Shown: one piece after another, positions 45,456 through 58,200 of the stretch
Layout of the letters: every line of letters starts with the position of its first letter
Numbering within the stretch: position 1 is the stretch's first letter
Assembly: GCF_001039355.2 (NCBI RefSeq)
Contig: NW_019775417.1
Location: 8,698-72,697 of the forward strand
Length of the DNA stretch: 64,000 bases
Reading direction: 5' to 3'
From: Lingula anatina
Taxonomy: Eukaryota; Brachiopoda; Lingulata; Lingulida; Lingulidae
Notes under the pieces: model-generated
What the model was told of the DNA's origin: nothing
What the model saw: the letters and a program-made list of their open reading frames with translations, nothing else
The model's database searches: none
Position numbers and translations under genes: made by a program

Positions 45456-46907
45456 ATGATACTCAGGGTGCAGAGAGCAGGCAACCGAGGGAAATGCCAT
45501 CTGCTTGCTCAAATGTTTTCATAGACAAAAAAGCAAAGTCTGAGGTAATATAATTGGAAGATCATTCAAATCAATGGATAATAGTTGGAAAATTAGCGCA
45601 AATTGGATTTAGGGAATCTTCTTGCTATCCTTTTAAACATCCAATTATAGTAAATTGCAGTTACGCATGACAAATAGTCTGAGATATGTGGGGAGAGTGA
45701 AACGATGAGGACAAGCTGATTCTGGGTTATTGTTTTCCAGGTTAAGGAGATGTTGAGATGTCTGTAAAATCAATGCAGATCAAAACATGTAGGAATGAAC
45801 TGTAAATAGCTGGCTTCATAATATAATCAGTACCTCTATGTTAAGAAAAAATACACTTAATTGGTGCAAATATGGCATATTTTTCTTGTGTTGGTTTAAA
45901 ATATAAAAAATTGGCAACCATTTGCTAATTATTTCAATCAGAAATAAAGGTGAAAAATAAATCAAGTTTTCCAATAATGCTGACTTAAGTTATAGTCAGA
46001 ATCTCATTTCAAATATTCATCTACAGAACACATATAAAGCACATCATGACAATAAAAGTGATGTGTAGCAGCAATTATGGTATTTTCATAAAAATCACAT
46101 TTATCCTAACTTAACAAATCTATACACACTTAGTTTCTGTAGCAATGATCATCCTGTTTTCATCACAACAGACTCTTATCAAGAAAAAAAAATGCCCAAC
46201 TTAATCTAAATATCAATTTTTAACAATAATCAGCTAGTCTGAGTACTTTTCAAAAGTACACCCAGTTAATAACAAGGCAATAACCAATTTTTTTCACTTT
46301 CTTTTAAAACAAAATTTGACATGCTGTTTTAACTCTCATACAAAAGCACACTTAGGCAATAACAATGCAATTACAAATACTGCATACACTTCCTTATTAA
46401 ACAACTACCATTATGCTGATTTAACTTCAAGACAGTACCCTGCAGCTATAATGATTGATGCATTTACAAATACATTGCATGCATTTTCCTAAATGACAAT
46501 GACCGCCAAGCTGTGTTAAATCTGTGCAGAACAAAGCCACAAACCACCCGACTGAAGATAGCATATCTCAATCAGTTTAAGAGGTGATGATTGATTGGTC
46601 AATATCCATGGGATCTATGGGCACAAAATCATTCTGTTCAATGGGGGAACATGTATTATGTGTCTTAAATCTGGGCCACAGCCAGCAATAGACCACAGCC
46701 ATAGCATTCACACTATGAACTTAATGCATAACTTTCAATTTTAACAAGATATTACACTAATATTTTTTTTAAACAAATTATTTAGCCATCATTGATGTAC
46801 TTGTGAAGTTGACTTTCACATTAATATATTGAAAGAGCTACTGGGGGTAAACATACTGAATGTAAAACCCACCCATCCACCTTTTCCCATCCACCTTTGT
46901 ACCCACN

Positions 46908-46967
46908 GCGGAACGGTCCGGACGAGAACAAAACATTGTGTACCGCCAGCGCTAACGCTGGTGGTAC
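46908..46967. other. GC-rich 60-bp junction with hairpin
   Basis: Between the N at 46907 and the start of copy 2 lie 60 bases unlike their surroundings. The last 28 form an inverted repeat, GTACCGCCAGCG, loop CTAA, CGCTGGTGGTAC, with one mismatch. It looks like the end of a small transposon present only in the second haplotype and cut by the contig end. Confidence 0.6.
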
Positions 46968-49900
46968 AATAATAAATTAAACAATAAATATTTGAATATT
47001 CTTTCAAGAAGTTAGGAGACCCTAATTTAGTTAAAATTATTTTAACACTTCTTTCCTTCCTGACCATTATCAAAATATATGAAGAACTTCATTTCAGATA
47101 TCTTGTCCACTGACAAACAAAATGATTACATAACCTCCTTCCTTCACAGTGATAACTAGAAAAGCACTCTGAGAGCGCAGACCTCCGCCAAGGCAGCAAT
47201 TTTTATTATTAATTATTGATTATTGAGCCGGATCACCACCAAAAACTAATCATCTGATAATTGGACCACTTCTGACAGTTCCTGAAAATTTCATCAAAAT
47301 CAGTTCATAATTTTTTGAGTTATGTTGATGACAGACAAACAAACAAACAAACAAACAAACAGGGGTGAAAACATAACCTCCTTGGCAGAGGTAAAAATAT
47401 ATGTATTCTTCAGGTAGTATGCATAGGCTACACTTCACCTCATATGCATTATCAATCAATGATTTCCAAGGGAGTGCACTTCTCAGACAAGTTAAATACA
47501 TTTAAAATACATATTTACATGTATTTTGCCAGGGAGCAGAAGGGAAGAGGGGATTTGCAATCAGAGTGTCTACATATACTATAAGAGACAACTTAAATTT
47601 CATTTTCTTAAAGCCAACTGCATTAAACACAGCTTATCCTTTAAAATTGTTATAAGGTGTCTTTTTTCCCCAGATAGGCTGTACAGGTTGATGGTACTTC
47701 CATTATATGAGCAACATACTGGTGCCTCTGCTGCTCTAGTTGGACAAAGCTCCAACAAGGTAAGGGATTCACTGTCTTTGAGTGTACATGTAATTTAAAG
47801 CATGGAGGCACATACTGTGGTTGTGAAGTTAGTTGGGTGATTATATAAGTTGTATTATTAGAACAAACATACTGAATGCTCCATGTAGACATGAACATTA
47901 CGGGTGGTGAATACAACAGTTGTTATAGGGTCATAACAACTGTTACATTGATAAAATGGAACAACTTGCACTGTTTATTGGTTATGATGGTTGTTTCAGA
48001 GTTATGACAACTGTTTTACCTTTGAAAACTGTTGCACAGTGTGATTGCATTGTACTGTGACCATTGTACATATATATTGCTGACCCAAGATCATTGTTGG
48101 GTAATAACACTGTATTGTGTTGACGACCATTGTTGCACGGTTATGAACATGTTTGCAAACTCATGACCACAGTAGCATGACCACTGTTGCACGGTTATGA
48201 CCATTGTTGCACGGTTATGACCATTGTTGCTTGGCTATGAACATTAATTGTTGCATGCTAATGACCATTTGTATTAGTTATGGTGCTAATCACCATCAAT
48301 TCTTGCAAGTTTATGACTATAGTTGGGTGGACATGACCACTGTTGTGTGTTAATTAATGACCATTATTGCATGCTGGTGACCACTGATAAAAGGTAATAG
48401 TCACTCTAGTTTTTGATCATTGTTGCGTGTTTAGGAAGGGACAAGTTAAGTGAAATCCCACATGAGCAGATACATTTAGGATAATTTTGTCTCCATTTAA
48501 CTGGTACCATGGCAATAAGAAACAACATTACCATAACAAAGGTGGTCTACCAGTATCTGACTGCATGCGTCCGTGTTAAATCATGCCAAACATGAGATAT
48601 ATTGTGGCCAGGGTTCATTTTACTCTCAAGTGTTTGTACTCAAATATGGTCATCTTCTAGAAAACAGAATGAGACAAATATACTGTATTCCCACAGATTT
48701 TTAGATCGATCTATTCCCTAAGAGAGTCTCACTAGATTGCTATCAGCTTAGCCAGCTTAAATGTCTGTCCTGCCTACTAAAAGCTGTAAGGGGGTAATTA
48801 ACTTTAGTGCGTGCTCGGCTGACAATTTAGTGTGAACCCCCAGGGAGTTAGGTCGATCCAGATGGATCGATCTGAATCTGTGGGAACCCAGTCATACATG
48901 CAAGTATCAGTACTGTTATATTTAAATTTAGGGTAAAGATGGATGTTTAGAGATACCATAACAACTATGAGATACACATTATTATAACTTACATTACACA
49001 ATTTGTTTTTACATTGGGAGATAATTAAAAGCAGATCAGACTGTTGAAGAACAGTGATCAGCCTTATTTTTAACCGTTAATTGTTCTACTGTTTATTAAA
49101 AAAATTATGTACATGTACATGGTACCATGACTACTTACCAGAAGCATTATATTAATGTCAAATATACTAGTATATATTCATCAATAACACTTTAATTCAC
49201 TATACTGATAGAAGTATTATTGACTGAGGATTTTTTAAAAATTGGAAATATATGGGATAGGATTATGCACTATAATTAAAGTACCTGCATATTGGGAAGG
49301 TTTATAAATGTCAGACCAGCAGCACTGAGGACACTTCCGTGCTATAAGGTCGGTGCCCATATACAGACTTTAATATAATGTATCTTGGTTTTGATATTTT
49401 TTATTGATAAGTGATACCAGTGTTCAAAATTAATGCTGGACCATCTGCCTAGGGTGGACAACTTTCAGAATGGGCCGAGAAGTTTTCCCACCTTGCAGAC
49501 ATTCAGTCCAGCAACTAATTTGCCTAAGAGGCAAACACTAAGGGTGCATTCCCAGAGATTGAGATCGATCCAGAGATTTAGATCGACCTAATTCCCTGGG
49601 GGTTCACGCTAAATTGCAGTCAGCCGAGCGCGCGCCATAGTTAATTACCCCTTTACAGCTTTTAGTAGGCGGGGCAGACGCTTAAGCCAGCTAAGCTGAC
49701 AGTAATCTAGTGAGACTCCCCACAGGGATAGATCAATCTAAAATCTATGGGAATGGGATCTTAGTGTTACATTAGATGAACCTAATAAAATACATTTCTG
49801 TACGTACAGTAGAGCCTGCATAATTCCTCAATTAATTACTCAACATTTATATTGAGCAAATCTTGTAAAATGTATGTTATATTTGGTATGTGCATAATTA

Positions 49901-52049
49901 TATATAACTGAAACATTGTCACAAAAATCCACCTTAAAGTTTGTGAAAGTTAAACAAATTCCCAAGACCTGCTGTAACCCTAGATATATCACTTTCAAAA
50001 GAATATTTCAAAATTAAATAATGCACAAAAACCTTTCTAGGCACCCCTATAAAGAAATGATTCTTGAATTGCATGATATCTAGTATTATTGTTATCTAAA
50101 GGGCACATAAATCACTCAAAGGAAGACTATTTCCATGTTTGAAGCATTGTGAGAGATGTCACATAGTGATAAGAGTAATTGTATGATTGGGAGTTGCCAA
50201 CTTTGGGATGCAATTTCACAATTTTTCTTCCATTTGAGTGATGCTGGCATTCAAGAAAAGGACTCTGAAATGCAATATATGCATTCAATATACAAAACAC
50301 AGAAAGATTAACAGTAACTTTACAAATAAAGACTGTGTTTTTGTGGAAACTAAAAAGAAAATTTGAAGAGAGTGTTCTAAGGATAGATGTCAGCAAACCT
50401 GTCACTGTTTTATCTTCTGTGACATTATGAGTAAAGCGACTTTGAAATCCAAGTTTCAAACATTAAGAAATAATCATACACTAAAAGAAATAGATCAAGA
50501 TTAATTATGGGAACTCAACCCCATAAATTCTTCTGTTATAATCTCACAAAACTCAGCAGTTGTTTTTAACCTGAAATCAGGGGACACCACCTATGTGGTA
50601 CCCGCATCATTAGGCTGGCATATCTAACATCATTCCTTCTTTTTCCACTTTACCAGTACAGTCATACTATGGCAAAAAGTTGAACTATTTTTGTATAACA
50701 AGAGATAAAGATCAGAGTCTTTATCATGAGTTCTTTTTCCTTTTTTTTTTTTTTTGGGGGGGGGGTAGAGAGGGGCATTTTTTGATAATTTGAATAAATG
50801 AGAGCATTATTTTTTTTTTAAAAAGAGACATTTCCTAAAGAATGAAAAAAAGCTTTCAAACAGTGTGCTAATTAAAGACAACAATGTGCATATTGCAAAG
50901 TTCAGCAAAAAAACTGACAGCACCTTCAACTTGAAGAGATACAGGTTCTCCATAATTTATCAATTTGAAAGGGATTTAGCATTAATATACCAGTGCTGGC
51001 AGCAGTCACAGCTACTGGAGTTTTGTACTGGGACATGACTGACAAATCACTAGATTCCACTACAAATCATTTACATGCTACCATACTTCAGGTGACACAG
51101 GCCTGAAGGCAGGGAAGTTTCAGGACGGTTTCCAACCAATGCATTGCCATCCTTTTTCCTCCAGGAAATCATAGGTTCTGAATCATAATTTGATCAAGGT
51201 TCCACCTGGCTATGATTCTTAGAAAAAGATATACTTTTCTGGAAAAAAAGAATCTGAACACCTTTGAAAATGCTGGCCATAGGCCTTTAGCTGAGAGCCA
51301 CAGGAAGCTTACTATATTTATAAGGTACTGTCTTAAGTCCTGCTTGCACTGAAGATGCACAATCCTAACTAATTAGTGCTTTGACTCAACAGGTGCCAGT
51401 TTAGGATACCTAACCACAGGAAGGCAATCTAGTCAATCTGTTGTCCCACACATTGCCACTGCAATTTAGGTAAGTATTTCAACTGATTTATTTTTATACT
51501 GTTATGATGATTGGTAGTTTTGCTTTATGCCATATATTTAACAGATGGATCGATCTAAATCTGTGGGAACCCAGTCTTAGGCAGGCCGGGGGTATATGTG
51601 TAATTTAAGATAAGATAAGATATAGATAAGTATTTATTCAGCCATTGATATATAAATTAAAATTCACATATAATGGAAATCGGATTGCTATTCGGGTAAG
51701 ACATAATTGCTAAAGATTCTATTTTTTTGCTGTTAAAATGAGAGACAGCAGATGGGTAAAAACTTAAAAAAAACCTTTTGGATCCTTTAAAATGAAAGTC
51801 TATATTTCCTCGGTAAGAAATTAAAAAGACAGGATGGGTACAGTCAGTCATTTTTTCTTGTATTTGCTTCTAATCTTTCTGTATAAATGGCACATATAGA
51901 GGGGAGATTGAGAACAATGATTTTGCTACATGTACATGACACTACATCTAAATTAACACTTATGGCTTCTTCAATTTGACTTACTAATAATAGTGATGAT
52001 GGATCAACTAGACTAGTTGCTGTTTAAATTAAGCCAGTTATAAGAATAT

Positions 52050-52275
52050 GAGTGTATTCCCAGAGAGTTAGATCGATCCAGAGATTTAGATTTTGATGGA
52101 CCTAACTCCTTGGGGGTTCACGCTAAATTGCAGTCATCCGAGCGCCCACCATGGTTAATTACCCCTTACAGCTTTTAGTAGATGGGACAGACATTTAAGC
52201 CTGTTAAGCTGACACCTATCTAGTGAGACTCCCCAGGGGGATAGATCGATCTAAATATCTATGGGAATGGGGTCT
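52050..52275. repeat. Foldback MITE private to copy 2
   Basis: It has the ATTCCCAGAGAG and CTATGGGAATGG ends of the first family. Copy 1 has an empty site near 41080 (AAGAATGTGACTTTC). The flanks here, AATATGAG and TATGACTTT, suggest a short target duplication such as TATGA. Confidence 0.82.
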
Positions 52276-52699
52276 ATGACTTTCTTCTTTATCCCCATGT
52301 CCACTGACTTGACACTGATTTAGTTTATGTAAGTCTAGTACACATAGGGCTTTTTTTTTTATCTCTGTCTCTCTCTTTAATCTGTCTCAGTCAAGATGTA
52401 TTGCTTTATCCATTATCATCAGAAACATGCAACATTTCCCAGGGCACATTTCATCTTCAGAGATCATAATCATATAGCTAGGCTACTGGTTACTCTCTGG
52501 CCACAGAGATCATAATCATATAGCTAGGCTACTGGTTACTCTCTGGCCACAGATTCAGTTAGTAGTCTGTTACAAAATTATCATATGGAACCCTGTGTGG
52601 GAACTGAGATGGTCAAAAGGAACTCGTTCCTTACCACACCCCATGCAGCGCACACCCCTGTCTAGAGTATGTCATGTGTAAAGTCAAGCAGGGCCTTTG

Positions 52700-52922
52700 G
52701 GACCGTTCATATGAAAAATCTATTTTCTAAAAATCTATTTTCTATTCGCGGTATCTTGTGATCACTCCGATCGCAGTCGAGAATTAATTACAGCTTTGGA
52801 AGTAACTGGGTCGCGCTGCCAGTAATTACGCCGCGGGGTATTCAGGGCACAGACCGTGATCACAAGATACTGCGAATAGAAAATAGATTTTTAGAAAATA
52901 GATTTTTCATATGAACAGTCCC
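52700..52922. repeat. Long-armed foldback element private to copy 2
   Basis: The arms run from GGGACCGTTCATATGAAAAA through CTATTTTCTATTCGC to TCTTGTGATCAC and are mirrored at the right end, about 65 bases each with few mismatches. The GC-rich centre includes GAATTAATTACAGC. Absent from copy 1. Confidence 0.85.
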
Positions 52923-55900
52923 TTAGACTGGGTTCCCATACCTAGATCAATCTAACAGCATCAGTCCATCTCCAAAGGATCTCTTGCTAAATTGCTTTCA
53001 GCTTAAGTGGCTTAGAAAAGCTGCCTAAGTTAATTGCAATTAAGTGAGAACCCCCTTGGAGATAGTTCAATCCAAAGTTAGTACGATACCCTTTGGGAAT
53101 GGTCTCTTAGACTCACACCAGATTCCCTGCTGAGTGATTGCACCCAACCCCACAATTATCCTCCTCTGCTGCTGAGCCACTGTTTCAGGAGAGGGAAGGG
53201 GCAGGAAAGTTACATAAGAGCAGACATCTATGGCCCCATTCAGAATAGTGGATTTACCAGTCTGAGGGTCAAATATGGCCCACTCACTTGAATACTTTCC
53301 CACAGGATATCTATTCAGTGTCTACTAGCAGATTAGACAACAAGCTTTGTAGTGGGTCACCATATTTGACCCTTGCACAAGTTACTCCCCTATTCTGAGT
53401 GGAGCCTAAATTAGGCAAAATCCCCCCTATATTTTAATTCTTTATACTATTTCAGAGGCCCCTTTGATATCAGAGGGTAGCTATACTGGTGGTGAACTTT
53501 AGAGGCTCATTCCCACTGATACTATCAGTCTACATAAATCGATCCAACTCCGCAAGGACTCTTGCTGAATGCAAGCATATTTTAACATGCCTCCTCCTGG
53601 CCTTGGGTAGAATACAGAAAAGCTGGTGATCATATGAGTATGTTGGAAACAAGTGGAGTGTCAACCTGTTAAACTGATTGCATTCAGCAAGAGTTCTTGT
53701 GGAGCTGGACTATGTAGAACAATAGTTTCCATGGGAATGAATCCTAGGAGAGGCCACAGTGGTCAGTGAGTCTGCAATCAGTCTTGGCCAATGTGCCTTA
53801 AAACCTTGTCCAACCAAACAGAAGTAATGTCAAGTCAAAAGTTCAGTAAACAGATTAGGCTAAATGTTTGGATGAAATAAATAATTGAATTGTAGTAATT
53901 ATTCTCATGCACGAGACCCTGTGGGTATATGCCATTGTAAGTGCTTGCAGGCTGACCATTAAAACGTTAAAAATAAAGCGAGTTTTAGCTGCTGACTTAA
54001 TTTACAATGTATTACACTTAGGACAGGATTCACAAAAAAAAAACTTTCATTTGAAAATTGCTCTTACCTAAAAAAAACCCCTAAATTTGTTTAAATTAAT
54101 GCAAGATAAACTGATAGCAATTCAATTACAGACAGGAAGTAGTGGTTTGAAACATCAGCTAACTTTCTTATTATAAAACATACATAAATTTAATTCAATT
54201 TATTCTAATTCAATCTACATCTAACTATCTCGCATCAAGTTAGATTAATAGATATTAGTTTTAAAGTTAAGACCACATTTTGGTCTAAAGTTTCTCTTGT
54301 GAAAACAGCCCCAGATGCATGTCTTAAAACTATGAACTATTAACCTCTATGTAATGAATGTTTGAAAAGATCTTCAAGTTCCACCTTTAAGTTTCTGTAA
54401 CTGGTATATGATCACAATGTGGAGGAGAGAACACTGTCTGTATGACCACTGTGTTTATAATATAAGTAATATGAAAAATATATAAGAAAATATAGGGTTT
54501 CATTCATTTGATAATTTATTCAATAGGTTCAGGAGAAAGTCTTTCTTCACAGTTTTGAAATGAAAATAAATAAATAAATAAATAAATAAAAATGAATAAA
54601 ACTTATACCTCACACCATAGACTGATCGACATTATGCATCTTCATTTCCAGTTAACATCTGCTTCTACTAACTGATAGTTGGCCATTTATGATTTGCATT
54701 CTTAATGTACTTTACTGGAAAATTTGTCACGGAAATGGCATAATAAACAGCCAGGGCATCTGGGGTTAAACAAAGGTCTTTAGAACCTACTGACAGAGAA
54801 AAAAAAAGTTTAGTTTGAGCTCACACCTACATGTATGGAACACACCTGATCATAGATCTGTTGGCATTTCCTTCTTAAAACAAATTGTATGGTTCATGAC
54901 TTTGCAACCCTTATTAATTTACAATCACTGTTCAAAATGCCTTGTATCTGGCTATAAGTAAGTATAATTGATTTGACATCATCAGGGTGGAAGAGCTTGT
55001 AAATCACAATTAGGTCTTTATATATATAACCATCAAAGGGTATGCACATAAAGAAGATGAGATCCATCATGAAACCCCTTCCCTGCATCTTCCGACCAAA
55101 GATAAAGTCAACATCTAGAAATTCAGCTAAATATTATTCTCATTCTTTTACATCTTCATAACCAAAGCCACATCTTTATTTTTCAAAGTTTGTGATCTTG
55201 GAATATTCTTCAGCTGACCCCCCCAAGGGCCCTCACTGACCCTCTGCTGACCGGTTGAAAATTTTGCACTGCACAACTTTTAAATCTGATTAATGAAATC
55301 AAAGTGGAGTCTGAATGTCTTCCTTGTGTCAGGAGGGGGGTTTTCTGTGTTTTCAATTCCCTGGTGTTACTACAGTAATAATGAGTTTGTTTGACTGCAA
55401 AGTTTTGGCAGTTCAAAACTGTTTTACTGAAAGTAATGACTTTGGGAGCACTCATATAAACCCATGATACTAGCTGGATTGATCTAACTCTGTGGGAGAT
55501 TCTTCCTAAGTACAACCACTGTAATTGGCTTAAATGTATGACATGTTTGGGGTAATTAACTAATTAAGTAGCTACTCAAAGAGGGGTGTCTGACAATTAA
55601 GCTGATAAAACTACATGCACTTTTTGTAAGAATCTCCCCCCCCCCCCCCAGGAGTTGGATTGATCCAGCTGGTACAGTGCTTTAATCTGAATGCAGACTT
55701 TTATACAGAGTATGTTGTCTACCTAGATGCATGAAACTATAGAACCCAATCAGCAATTATAACATCAGTTTTAAAAATAGTACATAAGTTAAAAATTGAT
55801 CATTTTTGCACAGATCTAGGTTAATCATCATGAAAATAACATGATGTCAGACTAGGGAATAAATAGCTTCACGTAAATACTTATAATAACTTTAATTTAA

Positions 55901-58045
55901 TTCTGTGTAGCATTCCCCTTTACAAAAAAACGTGTACAAAAAGAAATCAATTCATCTTCTCCAAAAGTAAAGCCCAATGTGCTGTTTGTTGATGAACAAC
56001 TTTCGGTCTTCTTCCAGCATTTTTGAAAATAAACCAATAATGACATAAAAAGAAACATTCAATATTACTTTTCCACAAATGTCTGTTCTGATCAGTGAGA
56101 GAGCAGACTGAGAGTCCACAACGTCATTATCTCCATTCAGGAAATCATCAATTACTGGAGCATCAAAAGTATTCCCTTCAAATTTAGAATGAAAATATAT
56201 TATTGTCATACAGGACAAGGATAACTCATAGCTATAGCAACACCCTGAATTTCAGAGCTCTGAAAACTGCAGTATGGGGCATGGTTCAAGTAAATAGGTG
56301 ATGAGCTTCCACACATACCTACAGTAGAGATGTTACACTACCGTGGCAATATATGCTTTATTTGGTTTAAGGAGTGTTTTTCCGAAAAAAAAAAAAAAAA
56401 AAGTGAGCATTTTCATACCAAACTCTGTGAGGGATTCTCACTAAAATGCAATCAGTGGAATCAGCTTAATTGTCTGACATGCCTCCTTTAGTAGCCAGGG
56501 GGTAATTAACTATCATGTGCTGATTGCACTGATTGCATTTTAGTGAGAATCTCCTGCAGAGTTGGACCGACCCAGCTAGTTCAATGTGCCAGTCTGATTG
56601 CGCCCTATGATACTCAGGGTGCAGAGAGCAGGCAACCGAGGGAAATGCCATCTGCTTGCTCAAATGTTTTCATAGACAAAAAAGCAAAGTCTGAGGTAAT
56701 ATAATTGGAAGATCATTCAAATCAATGGATAATAGTTGGAAAATTAGCGCAAATTGGATTTAGGGAATCTTCTTGCTATCCTTTTAAACATCCAATTATA
56801 GTAAATTGCAGTTACGCATGACAAATAGTCTGAGATATGTGAGGAGAATGAAACGATGAGGACAAACTGATTCTGGGTTATTGTTTTCCAGGTTAAGAAG
56901 ATGTTGAGATGTCTGTAAAATCAATGCAGATCAATACATGTACAAATGAACTGTAAATAGCTGGCTTCATAATATATTCAGAACCTCTATGTTAAGAAAA
57001 AATACACGTAATTAATGAAAATATCATGGCATATTTTTCTTGCATTGGTTTAAATATATAAAATATTGGCAATCGTTTGCTATCCTAATTATTTCAATCA
57101 GAAATAAAGGTGAAAAATAAATCAAGTTTTCCAATAATGCTGACTTAAGTTATAGTCAGAATCTCATTTCAAATATTCATCTACAGAACACATATAAAGC
57201 ACATCATGACAATAAAAGTGACGTGTAGCAGCAATTATGGTATTTTCATAAAAATCACATTTATCCTAACTTAACAAATCTATACACACTTAGTTTCTGT
57301 AGCAATGATCATCCTGTTTTCATCACAACAGACTCTTATCAAGAAAAAAAATGCCCAACTTAATCTAAATATCAATTTTTAACAATAATCAGCTAGTCTG
57401 AGTACTTTTCAAAAGTACACCCAGTTATTAACAATGCAATAACCAAATTTTTTCACTTTCTTATAAAAAAAATTTGACATGCTGTTTTAACTCTCATACA
57501 AAAGCACACTTAGGCAATAACAATGCAATTACAAATACTGCATACACTTCCTTATTAAACAACAACCGTTAAGCTGATTTAACTTCAAGACAGTACCCTG
57601 CAGCTATAATGATTGATGCATTTACAAATACATTGCATGGGTTTTCCTAAATGACAATGACCGCCAAGCTGTGTTAAATCTGTGCAGAACAAAGCCACAA
57701 ACCAACCGACTGAAGATAGCATATCTCAATCAGTTTAAGAGGTGATGATTGATTGGTCAATATCCATGGGATCTATGGGCACAAAATCATTCTGTTCAAT
57801 GGGGGAACATGTATTATGTGTCTTAAATCTGGGCCACAGCCAGCAATGGGCCACAGCCAGCAATAGACCACAGCCATAGCATTCACACTATGAACTTAAT
57901 GCATAACTTTCCATTTTAACAAGATATTAATTAGACTAATAGTTTTTTTAAACAAACTATTTAGCCATCATTGATGTACTTATGAAGTTGCTTTTTTACA
58001 TTAATATATTGAAAGAGCTACTGGGGGTAAACATACTGAATGTAA

Positions 58046-58200
58046 AACCCACCCATCCACCCACCAATCTACCTTTTCCCATCCACCTTTGTACCCACCT
58101 ACCAATCCACCCACCCACCTATAGACCCATCCCCCACCTACCAACCCACCCACCCATCTACAGTGTATAGACCCATCTCCCACCTACCAACCCACCCATC
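58046..58200. repeat. CCCACC-rich minisatellite
   Basis: Variants of CACCTACCAACCCACCCACC with two longer units containing ATAGACCCATC. Copy 1 of the 11-kb segment breaks off at its edge, which probably caused the assembly gap. Confidence 0.85.

Larger units (their letters stand above)
35768..46906. repeat. 11.1-kb segment, copy 1
   Basis: The segment matches 46968-58098 over its whole length at roughly 95-99 per cent identity, with offset falling from 11200 to about 11140 through small indels. It ends exactly at the N of 46907. It contains foldback MITEs, a dispersed repeat and a minisatellite but no supportable gene. One MITE (41492-41704) is present only in this copy, and another (40398-40612) is nearly missing from copy 2. 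Confidence 0.9.
46968..58098. repeat. 11.1-kb segment, copy 2
   Basis: Counterpart of 35768-46906, beginning 61 bases after the N at 46907. It has private insertions: a MITE at 52050-52275 and a foldback element at 52700-52922. Mutual presence and absence of elements, with otherwise high identity, fits two haplotypes more than an old duplication. Confidence 0.9.
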
